Notes: generated by a model not told the origin, from the letters alone. A stretch of DNA of 39,108 nucleotides from Gallionella sp. UBA4121 (GCA_002381565.1 DFWZ01000006.1:6278-45385), one strand, 5' to 3'; numbered from the stretch's first letter, positions 18,377 through 25,982 are shown. Numbers and translations: made by a program.

Positions 18377-18658
18377 CTAAATGGAGTTGTCATGAAGATA
18401 ACTGCCAATATTTTCCGCCGTCTGCGCAAATTTATCAATAACCTCCTCTCGATAGCTGGCTAGCATTTCTGAGTGTAGTTCGTTCGCAAGCTGTGTTATC
18501 GCTTCCCTGAAATCGGCGCATGCGATTGAGGTGCCAAACGAATCGAATGCCGATTTAAGCGCGCGATGAAAGCGTTGCTCATCAAGAGGATGCGCTGTGT
18601 GCCAAGTACCAACTCTGATCCAAGGTGCAAGTTCGGCTTTCAGGTTATCAATATTCAT
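18377..18658 (-). CDS. Small hypothetical protein, 93 residues
   Basis: I do not recognise this protein. It is soluble, mostly helical and weakly acidic, with no cysteine-rich motif or membrane span. A strong GGGGAGGAA ribosome site lies just before the ATG at 18658, which argues that it is really translated. It lies 63 bases upstream of the HNH gene on the same strand and may be transcribed with it. The sequence ALKSAFDSFGTSIACADFREAITQLANELH has the look of an immunity or regulatory protein, but that is only an impression. Confidence 0.6.
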   Translation of the reverse strand: MNIDNLKAELAPWIRVGTWHTAHPLDEQRFHRALKSAFDSFGTSIACADFREAITQLANELHSEMLASYREEVIDKFAQTAENIGSYLHDNSI

Positions 18659-18730
18659 CTGTTCCTCCCCAAAATATACCGTAAACTAAGAGACTGCGCG
18701 ATTTTTTTGCAGCCCCACTTGAGTGCAGGA

Positions 18731-19006
18731 TTATTCTATAAAATCAAGTGCAGACTGAATATCCGCCACATTTATATTGCGGTCAAATGACAATGACCAG
18801 ATTGATACGTCACTTCCCACGCTAGAGTCGTATGGCTCCACTCCAGACACAGCCGTTGACCAGTCGCCTTTGCCTTCGCAACCACAACTTTTCAGTACAT
18901 CTTCCACGGCTTTTCGCTGACTTGCAGCTACTAGGAGCACACTTCCGTTGAATCTAAGCGCTTTTCCGTCTCCAGTGGCATTAGATATCATAAACATAAT
19001 CTCCAT
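18731..19006 (-). CDS. Small hypothetical protein, 91 residues or less
   Basis: Unrecognised small soluble protein. Three ATG codons lie close together (19006, 18997, 18991). GGAG overlaps the second codon of the longest form and is 9 bases from the third ATG, so the real protein may begin MISNATGDGK at 18991 (86 residues). The body contains a hydrophobic strand (GSVLLVAAS) followed by a helix and a CGC pair, then an acidic serine-rich segment. Nothing identifies a function. It lies on the same strand as its island neighbours. Confidence 0.5.
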   Translation of the reverse strand: MEIMFMISNATGDGKALRFNGSVLLVAASQRKAVEDVLKSCGCEGKGDWSTAVSGVEPYDSSVGSDVSIWSLSFDRNINVADIQSALDFIE

Positions 19007-19079
19007 TCAGTAATTGTTCCCACAATAAGGGAAAGTTTCATGATTACGCTTATCCGTCCGAAATCATTGTCCTTGCTCC

Positions 19080-19098
19080 GTTATGCCCGTGGGCTAAC
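19080..19098. repeat. Short perfect inverted repeat at the fliM break point
   Basis: GTTA-T-GCCC-GT-GGGC-TAAC folds into an eight-base-pair stem with one bulged T and a two-base loop. It lies exactly where the fliM-like reading diverges and terminates. It may mark a recombination site or be the scar of a mobile end. Confidence 0.45.
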
Positions 19099-19167
19099 GC
19101 GCCGACTTTCGCCATTCACTCCCTTGAGCAGGGAGTCAACTTCGTCTTGTGAGAGAAAATCGCTCAT
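19081..19167 (-). pseudogene. fliM: fliM remnant (N-terminal 21 codons only)
   Basis: The 28-codon frame begins MSDFLSQDEVDSLLKGVNGE, the CheY-binding N-terminal peptide of the flagellar motor switch protein FliM, then diverges into RRVSPRA and stops. FliM is normally about 330 residues. The ATG lies four bases after the stop of the FliL-containing frame at 19172, the same order and tight spacing as a fliL-fliM operon. There is no other flagellar gene in the window, so this is a broken fragment, not a working switch protein. Confidence 0.75.
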
Positions 19168-19171
19168 TTTT

Positions 19172-20080
19172 CTATTGAATAATGAAAGAGGTAAATAACA
19201 CGGCTGCTATTCCCTTCTTGCCAGGTACCGTAGCGGTTGACGCAGCAGGTGTTGCAGATGCGGCCGCTTCGCTGTCAGGCGGTACGGAGTGAATTGCAGG
19301 CGCGGATTTTCTAAGCCCCAGCACAAATTCAATTTGCTCCTTTATTTCGCTGGCGAGTTTTTGTTTGCCCGCTACGGTTGAGAGTTGAGAAGGGTATTTG
19401 CTTTGAAGCAATATATTGATTATATTATTAATTTCAGGCGTAACGGCCTTAACTTTTTCTTCCAGCTCCGGCTTGCTCAGCTTGAGCGATATGCCAACCT
19501 GCAGATAGCGGTCGCCTTCTTCATGCATCAGATTCGCGGTAAAGGTGCCGATTTCGACAAATTTAGGCGGCAGTTTGGAGTCTTCTTCACTATTCTGAAT
19601 TTCTCGCACTGTGTCTGGACTATTCCATCGGGAATATGGAACTACAAGTGCCCCATTGCGCGCATCTTGAACCAGCCCCCAAAGTACAGACCCCTTATCA
19701 ACTGGGATTGCCTCGACGCCATTGGCGTTGTTGTTTTGCATGTAATTACATGGCTCATGGCAGGTCAGCGAAATCACACTTTGCCCTTGAGTTAAGAAAA
19801 ACGTATATGTGTTGTTTATATTTCCTCTGTAATAAAAACATAGCATTGTGTTAGAAACAATACCATTTTCCCGATCTTCCTTACTAACTGAACGTCGATA
19901 ACAATAATTGTCATTTTGCGCCATAAAAGACCAGTAATGCTTCTTAGGTTTGCTTTTAGGTGATAACGCCGATACGCCTAGATCGTCGTCCACAGTCCGA
20001 TCATCATTTACCCCTGCAAAACATAGCCCTGTAACAAACAATCCAATCAAAATGAAACTTATGATAAATCTCTTATCCAT
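19172..20080 (-). CDS. Chimeric secreted protein with C-terminal FliL domain
   Basis: From ATG 20080 the protein has 302 residues; a TTG at 20092 would add four. Residues 1-22 are a Sec signal peptide (FIISFILIGLFVTGLCFA). Residues about 23-165 are unrecognised, with four cysteines (YCYRR, MLCFYY, LTCHEPC) that could form disulphides. From about residue 171 the sequence is FliL: PPKFVEIGTFTANL, GDRYLQVGISLKL, VTPEINNIINILLQSKYPSQL, GKQKLASEI and the typical FliL end VLFTSFIIQ. FliL normally has a short cytoplasmic tail and one membrane anchor instead of this front part. Thus the 3' part of a fliL gene has become fused in frame to another secreted-protein gene. Whether it is expressed is unknown. 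Confidence 0.75.
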   Translation of the reverse strand: MDKRFIISFILIGLFVTGLCFAGVNDDRTVDDDLGVSALSPKSKPKKHYWSFMAQNDNYCYRRSVSKEDRENGIVSNTMLCFYYRGNINNTYTFFLTQGQSVISLTCHEPCNYMQNNNANGVEAIPVDKGSVLWGLVQDARNGALVVPYSRWNSPDTVREIQNSEEDSKLPPKFVEIGTFTANLMHEEGDRYLQVGISLKLSKPELEEKVKAVTPEINNIINILLQSKYPSQLSTVAGKQKLASEIKEQIEFVLGLRKSAPAIHSVPPDSEAAASATPAASTATVPGKKGIAAVLFTSFIIQ

Positions 20081-20154
20081 ATTCGAGTCCAAATTAAGTT
20101 ATATTGAATTTATGGTGTTTATGATACTTGTTGGGACTGATTGAAGCGGTTGTC

Positions 20155-20182
20155 TGGTGCGGAGAGAAGGAATCGAACCTTC
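20155..20182 (-). other. Truncated tRNA 3' end (possible attachment site)
   Basis: Read on the minus strand, these 28 bases are a complete T arm and acceptor 3' strand of a tRNA. They comprise the stem GAAGG, loop TTCGATT and stem CCTTC, then TCTCCGC, discriminator A and CCA. The GCACCA end resembles tRNA-Leu genes. The 5' two-thirds of a tRNA is absent: no matching GCGGAGA, D arm or anticodon arm lies at the right distance. Such 3' fragments are what integrases leave at the ends of islands inserted into tRNA genes. No integrase gene is visible here. Confidence 0.55.
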
Positions 20183-20324
20183 AGCGTTCACTCTCAGCAG
20201 GCAATACTGTCAATGCAAGTTCTTCTCTCATTTGGGTTGGAATTTCCACCAGGCTCCGCAGCAACGCTATTCCGCACCAAACACATGCCACAAAACTATA
20301 AACAACGGCGTTTAAGTTATTCAT
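20181..20324 (-). CDS. Possible small membrane protein, 47 residues
   Basis: A small frame from ATG 20324 with GGAG six bases upstream. It encodes one hydrophobic span (AVVYSFVACVWCGIALL) and a charged tail ending PAESER. A longer form starting at GTG 20402 (73 residues) would add a second span. Its stop codon overlaps the tRNA 3' fragment, so the gene ends exactly at the presumed attachment site. No family recognised. Confidence 0.35.
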   Translation of the reverse strand: MNNLNAVVYSFVACVWCGIALLRSLVEIPTQMREELALTVLPAESER

Positions 20325-20662
20325 AACTATCTCCATAACGGTTAAAGCTGCGTAAACAACGGAGATGAAAATGTCCAACCCAAGCGAGATTGCAACTTGC
20401 ACTTCAATATGTACCTGAGCTACTTCTGAGCTAGTTTGCCAGCAGCCACAGAAGTGGCGCTGACAGTTAATGATTCACACCAGAGCTATTTTAACTGGAG
20501 CTCTGGAATTAAAACCAGTTGTCGATCACGAACGACTACTTTCTTGCTACATATATTAAACCTCGACGGACTGCAATTGGCACGTTCCTGACTTTCATAC
20601 TGGATTATTGCACGCCTGAAACCAGCCGTTGAAATTTTGTCCATTACGCGCTGTAGTGCTGA
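20325..20662. other. Non-coding stretch with an inverted repeat
   Basis: No convincing gene (except the possible GTG-start extension of the small membrane protein up to 20402). A perfect eight-base inverted repeat CCAGAGCT / AGCTCTGG lies at 20480-20487 and 20499-20506 with an 11-base loop and no T run. The rest is AT-rich and featureless to me. Confidence 0.5.
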
Positions 20663-20875
20663 TTATTTGTCACGTTTCACTTGCAGGTTCTTTTTCCGGA
20701 AGAAGTGGCAGGGCTCTCCTGACGCATCGATCACATCAAGAATCGGCAGCCTTTTGCTTTTGAAGTCTAGCGCACGGCAGCCATATCTGAAATGCGCCTC
20801 GTGGGTAATGAAGAAGTGCGTGCAGAGGTTGCAATCCGGGCGTTGCGGCTTTATATCCATGCGCAGCTCAGACAC
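20663..20875 (-). CDS. Cysteine-containing small conserved protein
   Basis: A 70-residue protein (or 65 from ATG 20860) with a CNLCTHFFITHEAHFRYGC pattern, then FKSKRLP and ASGEPCHFF. The four cysteines in CxxC-x(n)-C-x(n)-C order look like a small metal or redox site. I recall similar short proteins of the form CxxCxxFxxT...YGCxAxxFKS...SGxxC in many proteobacteria, without a known function. The start GTG at 20875 is three bases after the stop of the M48 protease gene, so it is the last gene of that operon. Confidence 0.7.
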   Translation of the reverse strand: MSELRMDIKPQRPDCNLCTHFFITHEAHFRYGCRALDFKSKRLPILDVIDASGEPCHFFRKKNLQVKRDK

Positions 20876-20878
20876 AGT

Positions 20879-22312
20879 CTATTTTTTGACTTGCTCATTC
20901 TGCATGTCGCGCAGTTCGTGCAAGTCGGACTCGATGATGGAGAGCTGATAAAAATTTCCTCCCGCCCGTTTGGCAAGTTCCAGTTGCTGTATTGCATCAT
21001 GCAGATCGCCTTGCCAGGCAAAGCTGTAGGCCTGCGCCTGGTGTTGTTCGAGCGGTCTGTGAAGCTGGTGGTAGCTGCGCGCTTGCAGGTCGTAGAGCGT
21101 GGTATCTGTGGGATGGCGGGTGATTTGATCCGTCAGCAGTTTGACGGCGGTTTCCGCCTGCTTGTTATTCAATAGCAGGTCGACGTAATCGTAAATCAGG
21201 GCGCGATGCTGAGGGAAGTTCTGCACGGCAACACGATAAAAGCTGAGCGTATCGGGGTCATTCGCGGCGCGTTTCACTTCTCCTTCCAGTGCTGTCAGCA
21301 TGGCATTATTCTGTGCTGACGGTGTGTTGGCCGCCTGTTTCAGCAACACGGCCAGCTCCGTTCTGGCGCGATCGAGCTGGTTGTTGCGCAGCAGGGCTCG
21401 CACCAGCCCATATTGTTGCGCAATCGGGTTGCCGTGTCTGTGAGTAGTCAGCGCATCCGTGAAGTAGCTGACGGCGTCACTGGCCGTTTTCTGCGCACCG
21501 ATGAGTTTGGTGCGCACCAGATCGAAGTCGAGGCTGTCGGGCAGCAAACGGTAAGGCTGCTTGCTCACCCGGTTTTCAATGTCGGCGATACGATCGCTGG
21601 TGATAGGGTGGGTGCGCAGATAGTTGGGCGCATTGCCATCGATCAGTCGGGTCGCCCGTTGCAGTCGGCCCAGAAATTCCGGCATGGCGTGGGTGTCGAA
21701 ACCGGCCTTTTGCATCAGTTCCAGACCGAGACGATCCGCTTCCTTTTCATGAGCACGGGTGAAATCAAGCTGTTTTTGTATGGCGTGCGCCTGTACGCCG
21801 GCCATAGCGGCTGACGATGCATCCGGGTTGCTGCGCGCGGCGAGTATCGCGAGGGCAATTGCAGCCATGGAAGCCATCGTGTCGCCTTTCTGGGCGGACA
21901 CCATGCGCGCCAGGTGGTGCTGGGTGACGTGTGAGATTTCATGGCTCAGCACGGAGGCCAGTTCCGATTCGTTTTCCGTGATGAGCAGCAGGCCGGCATT
22001 GACGCCGACAAATCCGCCCGGCAGGGCAAAGGCGTTGACGCTGTAATCATTCATCGCAAAGAATTCAAAATCGAGCGATGGTTCATTGGAAAACTGGACC
22101 AGCCGGTTGCCGATCTGATTGAGATAGTCGTTGATTTCAGGGTCATTGAGAAATTGTTTGCTGGCCTTGATCTGCATCATGCTCTGCTGACCGATCTGCC
22201 GTTCCTGCATCGGGTTGAGCGTAGCCTGCGACACATCGCCCAGGTCCGGCAAGCCGTCACCCAGGGTGCAGGGGGAAAAGATCAGCAGTAGAAGCAGCGG
22301 CAATATTTTCAT
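20879..22312 (-). CDS. bepA: Periplasmic M48 metalloprotease with TPR domain (BepA-like)
   Basis: A 477-residue exported zinc protease resembling BepA (YfgC), which assists outer-membrane assembly of LptD and degrades stalled outer-membrane proteins. A hydrophobic signal peptide covers residues 1-18. The zinc site is HEISH (His124, Glu125, His128), with the third ligand in EKEAD, probably Glu189. LPGGFVGVNAGLL precedes it, as in the family. After about residue 270 come tetratricopeptide-like helices ending LELAKRAGGNFYQLSIIESDLHELRDM. Length fits BepA (487 in E. coli). Divergent from the rhodanese gene, with a repeat-built hairpin between. Confidence 0.88.
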   Translation of the reverse strand: MKILPLLLLLIFSPCTLGDGLPDLGDVSQATLNPMQERQIGQQSMMQIKASKQFLNDPEINDYLNQIGNRLVQFSNEPSLDFEFFAMNDYSVNAFALPGGFVGVNAGLLLITENESELASVLSHEISHVTQHHLARMVSAQKGDTMASMAAIALAILAARSNPDASSAAMAGVQAHAIQKQLDFTRAHEKEADRLGLELMQKAGFDTHAMPEFLGRLQRATRLIDGNAPNYLRTHPITSDRIADIENRVSKQPYRLLPDSLDFDLVRTKLIGAQKTASDAVSYFTDALTTHRHGNPIAQQYGLVRALLRNNQLDRARTELAVLLKQAANTPSAQNNAMLTALEGEVKRAANDPDTLSFYRVAVQNFPQHRALIYDYVDLLLNNKQAETAVKLLTDQITRHPTDTTLYDLQARSYHQLHRPLEQHQAQAYSFAWQGDLHDAIQQLELAKRAGGNFYQLSIIESDLHELRDMQNEQVKK

Positions 22313-22324
22313 GGTCGATATCTT

Positions 22325-22406
22325 ATCAGGATCAGGGCGCGGCGATTAAGGATTGAGTGGAAAATGCGCAGCAGGTTTTGCTCAGTCCTTGATCCTGAAT
22401 CCTGAT
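22325..22406. repeat. Nested inverted repeat built of GATCCTGAATCCTGA-type units
   Basis: ATCAGGAT (22325-22332) pairs with ATCCTGAT (22399-22406), and inside it AAGGATTGAG (22348-22357) pairs with CTCAGTCCTT (22381-22390, one mismatch). The right arm contains tandem ATCCTGA units like those found inside valS at 23709-23746. It lies between two divergent genes and may act as a cruciform or simply be a dispersed repeat. Confidence 0.5.
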
Positions 22407-22454
22407 TTTTACTGGACTTTGCTTGCAAAATTGCGCAGAATTCGCCACCGGAAA

Positions 22455-22787
22455 ATGAACAGGAATACACACGTGGCCGATTTCAAAAATATAACAGTCG
22501 CCGAATTGGTGAAGATTTTGCAGCAGGATAATTTAAAGCTGATCGATGTTCGCACGGATGCGGAAATATCGCATGGAAAAATTCCGCAGGGTATGGCCTT
22601 GCCGCTGCACTTGTTGCCTCTGCGGCTGAACGAGCTGGACAAGGGGGCTGCGACGGTTTTTTACTGCCAGATGGGCGGACGTTCGGCGCAGGCAGCAGCC
22701 TTCGCAGTTGCCAATGGTTTTTCCGATGTGTACAACCTGCAAGGCGGCATTACCGCGTGGGCTCACGCGGATTTGCCTGTTTCATGA
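22455..22787 (+). CDS. Single-domain rhodanese-like sulfurtransferase
   Basis: A 110-residue cytoplasmic rhodanese of the GlpE/PspE size class without a signal peptide. The pattern is complete: LIDVRTDAEISHGKIPQGMALPL, then the active-site loop CQMGGRS with nucleophile Cys71, then the YNLQGGITAW ending. It should carry a persulfide on Cys71 and pass sulfur to an acceptor. The frame is open from 22353, but ATG 22455 gives the normal start. The stop overlaps the start of the TusA-like gene (ATGA), so the two are coupled and probably form a sulfur relay. Confidence 0.88.
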   Translation: MNRNTHVADFKNITVAELVKILQQDNLKLIDVRTDAEISHGKIPQGMALPLHLLPLRLNELDKGAATVFYCQMGGRSAQAAAFAVANGFSDVYNLQGGITAWAHADLPVS

Positions 22788-23014
22788 TGGACTTCGACAG
22801 CGAGCTGGATGCGCGTCAGTTGGCCTGCCCATTGCCTATCCTGCGCACCAAAAAATCGTTGTCGCAATTGTCGAGCGGTCAGGTGCTAAAAGTGATCGCA
22901 ACGGACAAGGAATCACCGAAAGACTTTGCCGTGTTCTGCCGTCAGACCGGTAACGAGTTGCTTTCATCAAGCGAGCAGCACGGCGAATTTACTTTCTATC
23001 TGCGCCGCAGATAA
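22784..23014 (+). CDS. tusA: TusA/SirA family sulfur carrier protein
   Basis: A 76-residue protein of the TusA fold. The DARQLACPLPILRTKKSL motif carries the invariant CPxP with the sulfur-accepting Cys15, and the rest follows the usual pattern VLKVIATDKESPKDFAVFCRQTGNELL. Start is ATG 22784 (ATGA overlap with the rhodanese stop) or the next codon 22787. TusA passes persulfide sulfur to tRNA thiolation, molybdenum cofactor or, in sulfur oxidisers, dissimilatory enzymes. The rhodanese partner supports sulfur relay; the pathway served cannot be told here. Confidence 0.9.
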   Translation: MMDFDSELDARQLACPLPILRTKKSLSQLSSGQVLKVIATDKESPKDFAVFCRQTGNELLSSSEQHGEFTFYLRRR

Positions 23015-23031
23015 AAAGTACTGCCGCCAGC

Positions 23032-23052
23032 CCCCGATTGGATTTGTCGGGG
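23032..23052. terminator. Hairpin between convergent tusA and valS
   Basis: CCCCGA (23032-23037) and TCGGGG (23047-23052) form a six-base-pair GC-rich stem with a nine-base loop between two convergent stops. On the valS side a TTTTT run appears only after 15 more bases, so termination strength is uncertain. Confidence 0.35.
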
Positions 23053-23066
23053 AATGACTATGCAGG

Positions 23067-25904
23067 TTAGCCCAGCTTGACGCGTTGCGCTTGCAGTTGC
23101 ACCAGCGTAGCGCTGAAATCGCTCATGCGTTTTTTCTCTTGTTCAACCACCGCTGCCGGCGCCCGTGCGACGAAGCTCTCGTTGCCCAGCTTGCCTTCCG
23201 TCTTGGCAACTTCACCGATGATGCGTGCAATCTCCTTGTCCAGTCTTTCGCGCTCTGCCGGGACATCGATCTCGACTTTGAGCATCAGTCGGTAGGCGCC
23301 TACGATGGCCACAGCTGCCTCATCGGAAGGCAGTTCGGCTGCGATCTGCACCTCACTGAGTTTGGCGAGGCTGCTGATGTAGGGGGCGAGGGCCGCGAGC
23401 GTGGCGGCATCCCCCGTCGCGATCAGCGGCACACGGAGGGCAGGCGAGAGATTCATCTCGCTGCGCAGGCGCCGGCAGGCGTTGGTCATTTCCTGCAACA
23501 GCGTGATTTGGGTGATGGCGGCTTGATCTATCCTGGCTGTATCGGCTTTCGGATAGGCTTGCAGCATGATGCTCTCCCCCGTTTTGCCTGCCAGGGGAGC
23601 GACGGATTGCCACAATTCTTCGGTGATGAACGGGATGATGGGGTGAGCCATGCGCAGGATTGTTTCCAGGACGCGCACCAGCGTGCTGCGTGTGGCACGT
23701 TGCCTTGCCTCTGAATTCTGAATCCCGACTCCTGTATCCTGAAGTTGCACCTTGGCCAGTTCCACGTACCAGTCGCAATAGGTGTTCCACACCAGTTCAT
23801 ACACCGTGCGCGCAGCCATGTCGAAACGGTAGTCGGCGAAGTGCTGCGCCATTTCCAGTTCCGCCTGTTGCAGCAGGCTGATCATCCACTTGTCGGCAGT
23901 GGAATATTCCAGCGGCAGCGATTCGTCCAGTCCGACGTCCTTGTCATCGCAGTTCATCAGCACGAAGCGCGTGGCGTTCCACAGCTTGTTGCAGAAGTTG
24001 CGATAGCCTTCGCAGCGCTGCATGTCGAACTTGATGTCGCGCCCCGGGGAGGCTAACGATGCGAAGGTGAAGCGCAGCGCATCGGTGCCGAAGGCGGGGA
24101 TGCCTGCGGGGAATTCCTTGCGGGTGCGCTTCTCGATCTGTTCCGCCTGCTTCGGATTCATCAGACCGGTGGTGCGTTTTTTGAGCAAATCATCCAGCGT
24201 GATGCCGTCGATCAGATCGATCGGATCGAGCACGTTGCCCTTGGACTTGGACATTTTCTGCCCTTCTGCATCGCGGATCAGGCCGTGTACATACACATCC
24301 CTGAACGGGATTTTTCCGGTGATGTGTTTTGTCATCATCACCATGCGCGCCACCCAGAAAAAAATGATGTCGAAGCCTGTGACCAGCACGGTTGATGGCA
24401 GATATTTTTCCAGGAACAGATTCTGTTTGTCTTTGGCATCGTCGCCAGTCCAGTCCAGCGTGGAGAACGGCCACAGCGCGGAGGAGAACCAGGTATCCAG
24501 TACATCATCGTCGCGCTTCAAAGGTAAGTTAATACCTTTCTTGCTGGCAATTTCATTTGCTTCTGCCTCATCGTGCGCAACAACTGTTTGCAATTCTCCA
24601 TTTTGATCAAATCCATACCACGCAGGAATCTGATGGCCCCACCAGAGCTGGCGCGAGATGCACCAGTCCTGGATGTTGTTCAGCCACTGGTTGTAGGTGT
24701 TCACCCAGTTTTCCGGATGAAACTTGATCTCGCCGGAGGCGACACACGCCAAAGCCTGTTCGGTGATGCTTTTACCTTCAGCACCCGGCTTGCTCATCGC
24801 GACGAACCACTGGTCGGTCAGCATAGGTTCGATCACCACGCCGGTGCGGTCGCCACGCGGCACCTTCAGTTTGTGCTTCTCGGCCTTGTCGAACAGGCCT
24901 GCCGTTTCGAGGTCAGCCACGATGACTTTGCGCGCCTCGAAACGATCCATGCCGCGATATTTTTCGGGCGCTTCATCGCTGATCCTGGCATCCAGGGTCA
25001 GGATGCAGATCATAGCCAGTTTGTGTCGCTGACCCACCGCATAGTCATTGAAGTCGTGCGCGGGCGTGACCTTGACCACGCCCGTGCCGAATTCCTTGTC
25101 CACATAGTCGTCGGCGATGATGGGAATTTCACGCTCGCACAAGGGGAGTTTAACGGTCTTGCCGATCAGGTGGCGGTAGCGTTCATCTTCCGGGTGCACC
25201 ATCACAGCCACGTCGCCCAGCAGCGTCTCGGGGCGGGTGGTGGCGACGGTAAGATAGGTCAGGCCATGCAGGGTGTCAGGCATGCTGAGTGGATAGCGGA
25301 TGTGATACATGAAACCGTCTTCTTCTTCCTGCACCACTTCCAGATCGGATACGGCGGTATGCAGTTTCGGATCCCAGTTCACCAGGCGCTTGCCGCGATA
25401 GATCAGGCCCTCGTTGAAAAGGCGCACGAAGGTTTCAGTCACCGACCGGGACAGGCCCTCATCCATGGTGAAACGCTCGCGCGACCAGTCGGGGGAGGTG
25501 CCCAGCCGGCGCATCTGACGCGTGATACTGTCGCCGGAGTACTTTTTCCATTCCCAGACTTTTTCGATGAATTTTTCCCGGCCCAGATCATGGCGCGAAA
25601 TGCCCTGTGCATCCAGCTGGCGTTCGACGACGATCTGGGTCGCGATGCCCGCGTGGTCGGTGCCCGGTTGCCACAGGGTGTTGTCGCCGCGCATCCTGTG
25701 ATAGCGGGTCAGCGTGTCCATCAGCGTCTGGTTGAAACCATGACCCATGTGCAGCGTGCCGGTGACATTGGGCGGCGGCAGTTGAATGCAGAACGATTCA
25801 GGTTTTGCAGGATCCATGCCTGCCTTGAAAAAGCCTGATTCTTCCCACTTGGGATACCAGCGCGCTTCGATGTCTTTTGGTTCAAAACTTTTGGTGAGTT
25901 CCAT
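23067..25904 (-). CDS. valS: Valyl-tRNA synthetase
   Basis: Class I aminoacyl-tRNA synthetase that charges tRNA-Val. It has 945 residues, near the E. coli length of 951. The HIGH motif is HMGH (52-55) after PPPNVTGTL, and the KMSKS motif is at 550-554. The CP1 editing domain is recognisable (VATTRPETLLGDVAV), as are the WCISRQLWWGHQIPAWY segment and a C-terminal coiled-coil (DKEIARIIGEVAKTEGKLGNESFVARAP). AAGG precedes ATG 25904. Odd feature: about residues 720-733 (QDTGVGIQNSEARQ) form a linker roughly six residues longer than in E. coli, and its DNA is a dispersed-repeat sequence. Confidence 0.96.
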   Translation of the reverse strand: MELTKSFEPKDIEARWYPKWEESGFFKAGMDPAKPESFCIQLPPPNVTGTLHMGHGFNQTLMDTLTRYHRMRGDNTLWQPGTDHAGIATQIVVERQLDAQGISRHDLGREKFIEKVWEWKKYSGDSITRQMRRLGTSPDWSRERFTMDEGLSRSVTETFVRLFNEGLIYRGKRLVNWDPKLHTAVSDLEVVQEEEDGFMYHIRYPLSMPDTLHGLTYLTVATTRPETLLGDVAVMVHPEDERYRHLIGKTVKLPLCEREIPIIADDYVDKEFGTGVVKVTPAHDFNDYAVGQRHKLAMICILTLDARISDEAPEKYRGMDRFEARKVIVADLETAGLFDKAEKHKLKVPRGDRTGVVIEPMLTDQWFVAMSKPGAEGKSITEQALACVASGEIKFHPENWVNTYNQWLNNIQDWCISRQLWWGHQIPAWYGFDQNGELQTVVAHDEAEANEIASKKGINLPLKRDDDVLDTWFSSALWPFSTLDWTGDDAKDKQNLFLEKYLPSTVLVTGFDIIFFWVARMVMMTKHITGKIPFRDVYVHGLIRDAEGQKMSKSKGNVLDPIDLIDGITLDDLLKKRTTGLMNPKQAEQIEKRTRKEFPAGIPAFGTDALRFTFASLASPGRDIKFDMQRCEGYRNFCNKLWNATRFVLMNCDDKDVGLDESLPLEYSTADKWMISLLQQAELEMAQHFADYRFDMAARTVYELVWNTYCDWYVELAKVQLQDTGVGIQNSEARQRATRSTLVRVLETILRMAHPIIPFITEELWQSVAPLAGKTGESIMLQAYPKADTARIDQAAITQITLLQEMTNACRRLRSEMNLSPALRVPLIATGDAATLAALAPYISSLAKLSEVQIAAELPSDEAAVAIVGAYRLMLKVEIDVPAERERLDKEIARIIGEVAKTEGKLGNESFVARAPAAVVEQEKKRMSDFSATLVQLQAQRVKLG
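23709..23746. repeat. Dispersed repeat inside valS coding sequence
   Basis: The bases form near-repeats of an eight-base unit (CTGAATTC, TGAATCCC, GACTCCTG, TATCCTGA). Another reading of the minus strand gives FRIQESGFRIQ, the known look of this repeat family. A related block lies at 22387-22406. Confidence 0.5.
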
Positions 25905-25953
25905 TGCAATACCTTGTGGCAGATAGCCAGTGTCGACTTTTGTGAAGGACGGG

Positions 25954-25982
25954 ATTATACAGCCAGACAGTGGTGGTAAGTC
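25954..25982 (-). promoter_or_regulatory. Possible valS promoter
   Basis: On the minus strand TATAAT occupies 25959-25954, directly preceded by TG. It lies about 50 bases before the valS ATG. The -35 region at 17-base spacing (GACTTA, 25982-25977) is weak and falls in the neighbouring repeat. Confidence 0.45.

Noticed and set aside
19080..19098. Integron attC site
   Set aside because: The boxes do not match GTTRRRY and RYYYAAC in the correct order, and there is no integrase or further copy.
20155..20259. A whole tRNA gene on the minus strand, since GCGGAG occurs at the right side
   Set aside because: The span would be about 105 bases, with no D arm or anticodon stem-loop in place; only the last 28 bases behave as tRNA.
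24573..25838. Long 421-codon open frame opposite valS
   Set aside because: It is the antisense shadow of valS; high-GC codon bias produces such frames and no domain is recognisable.
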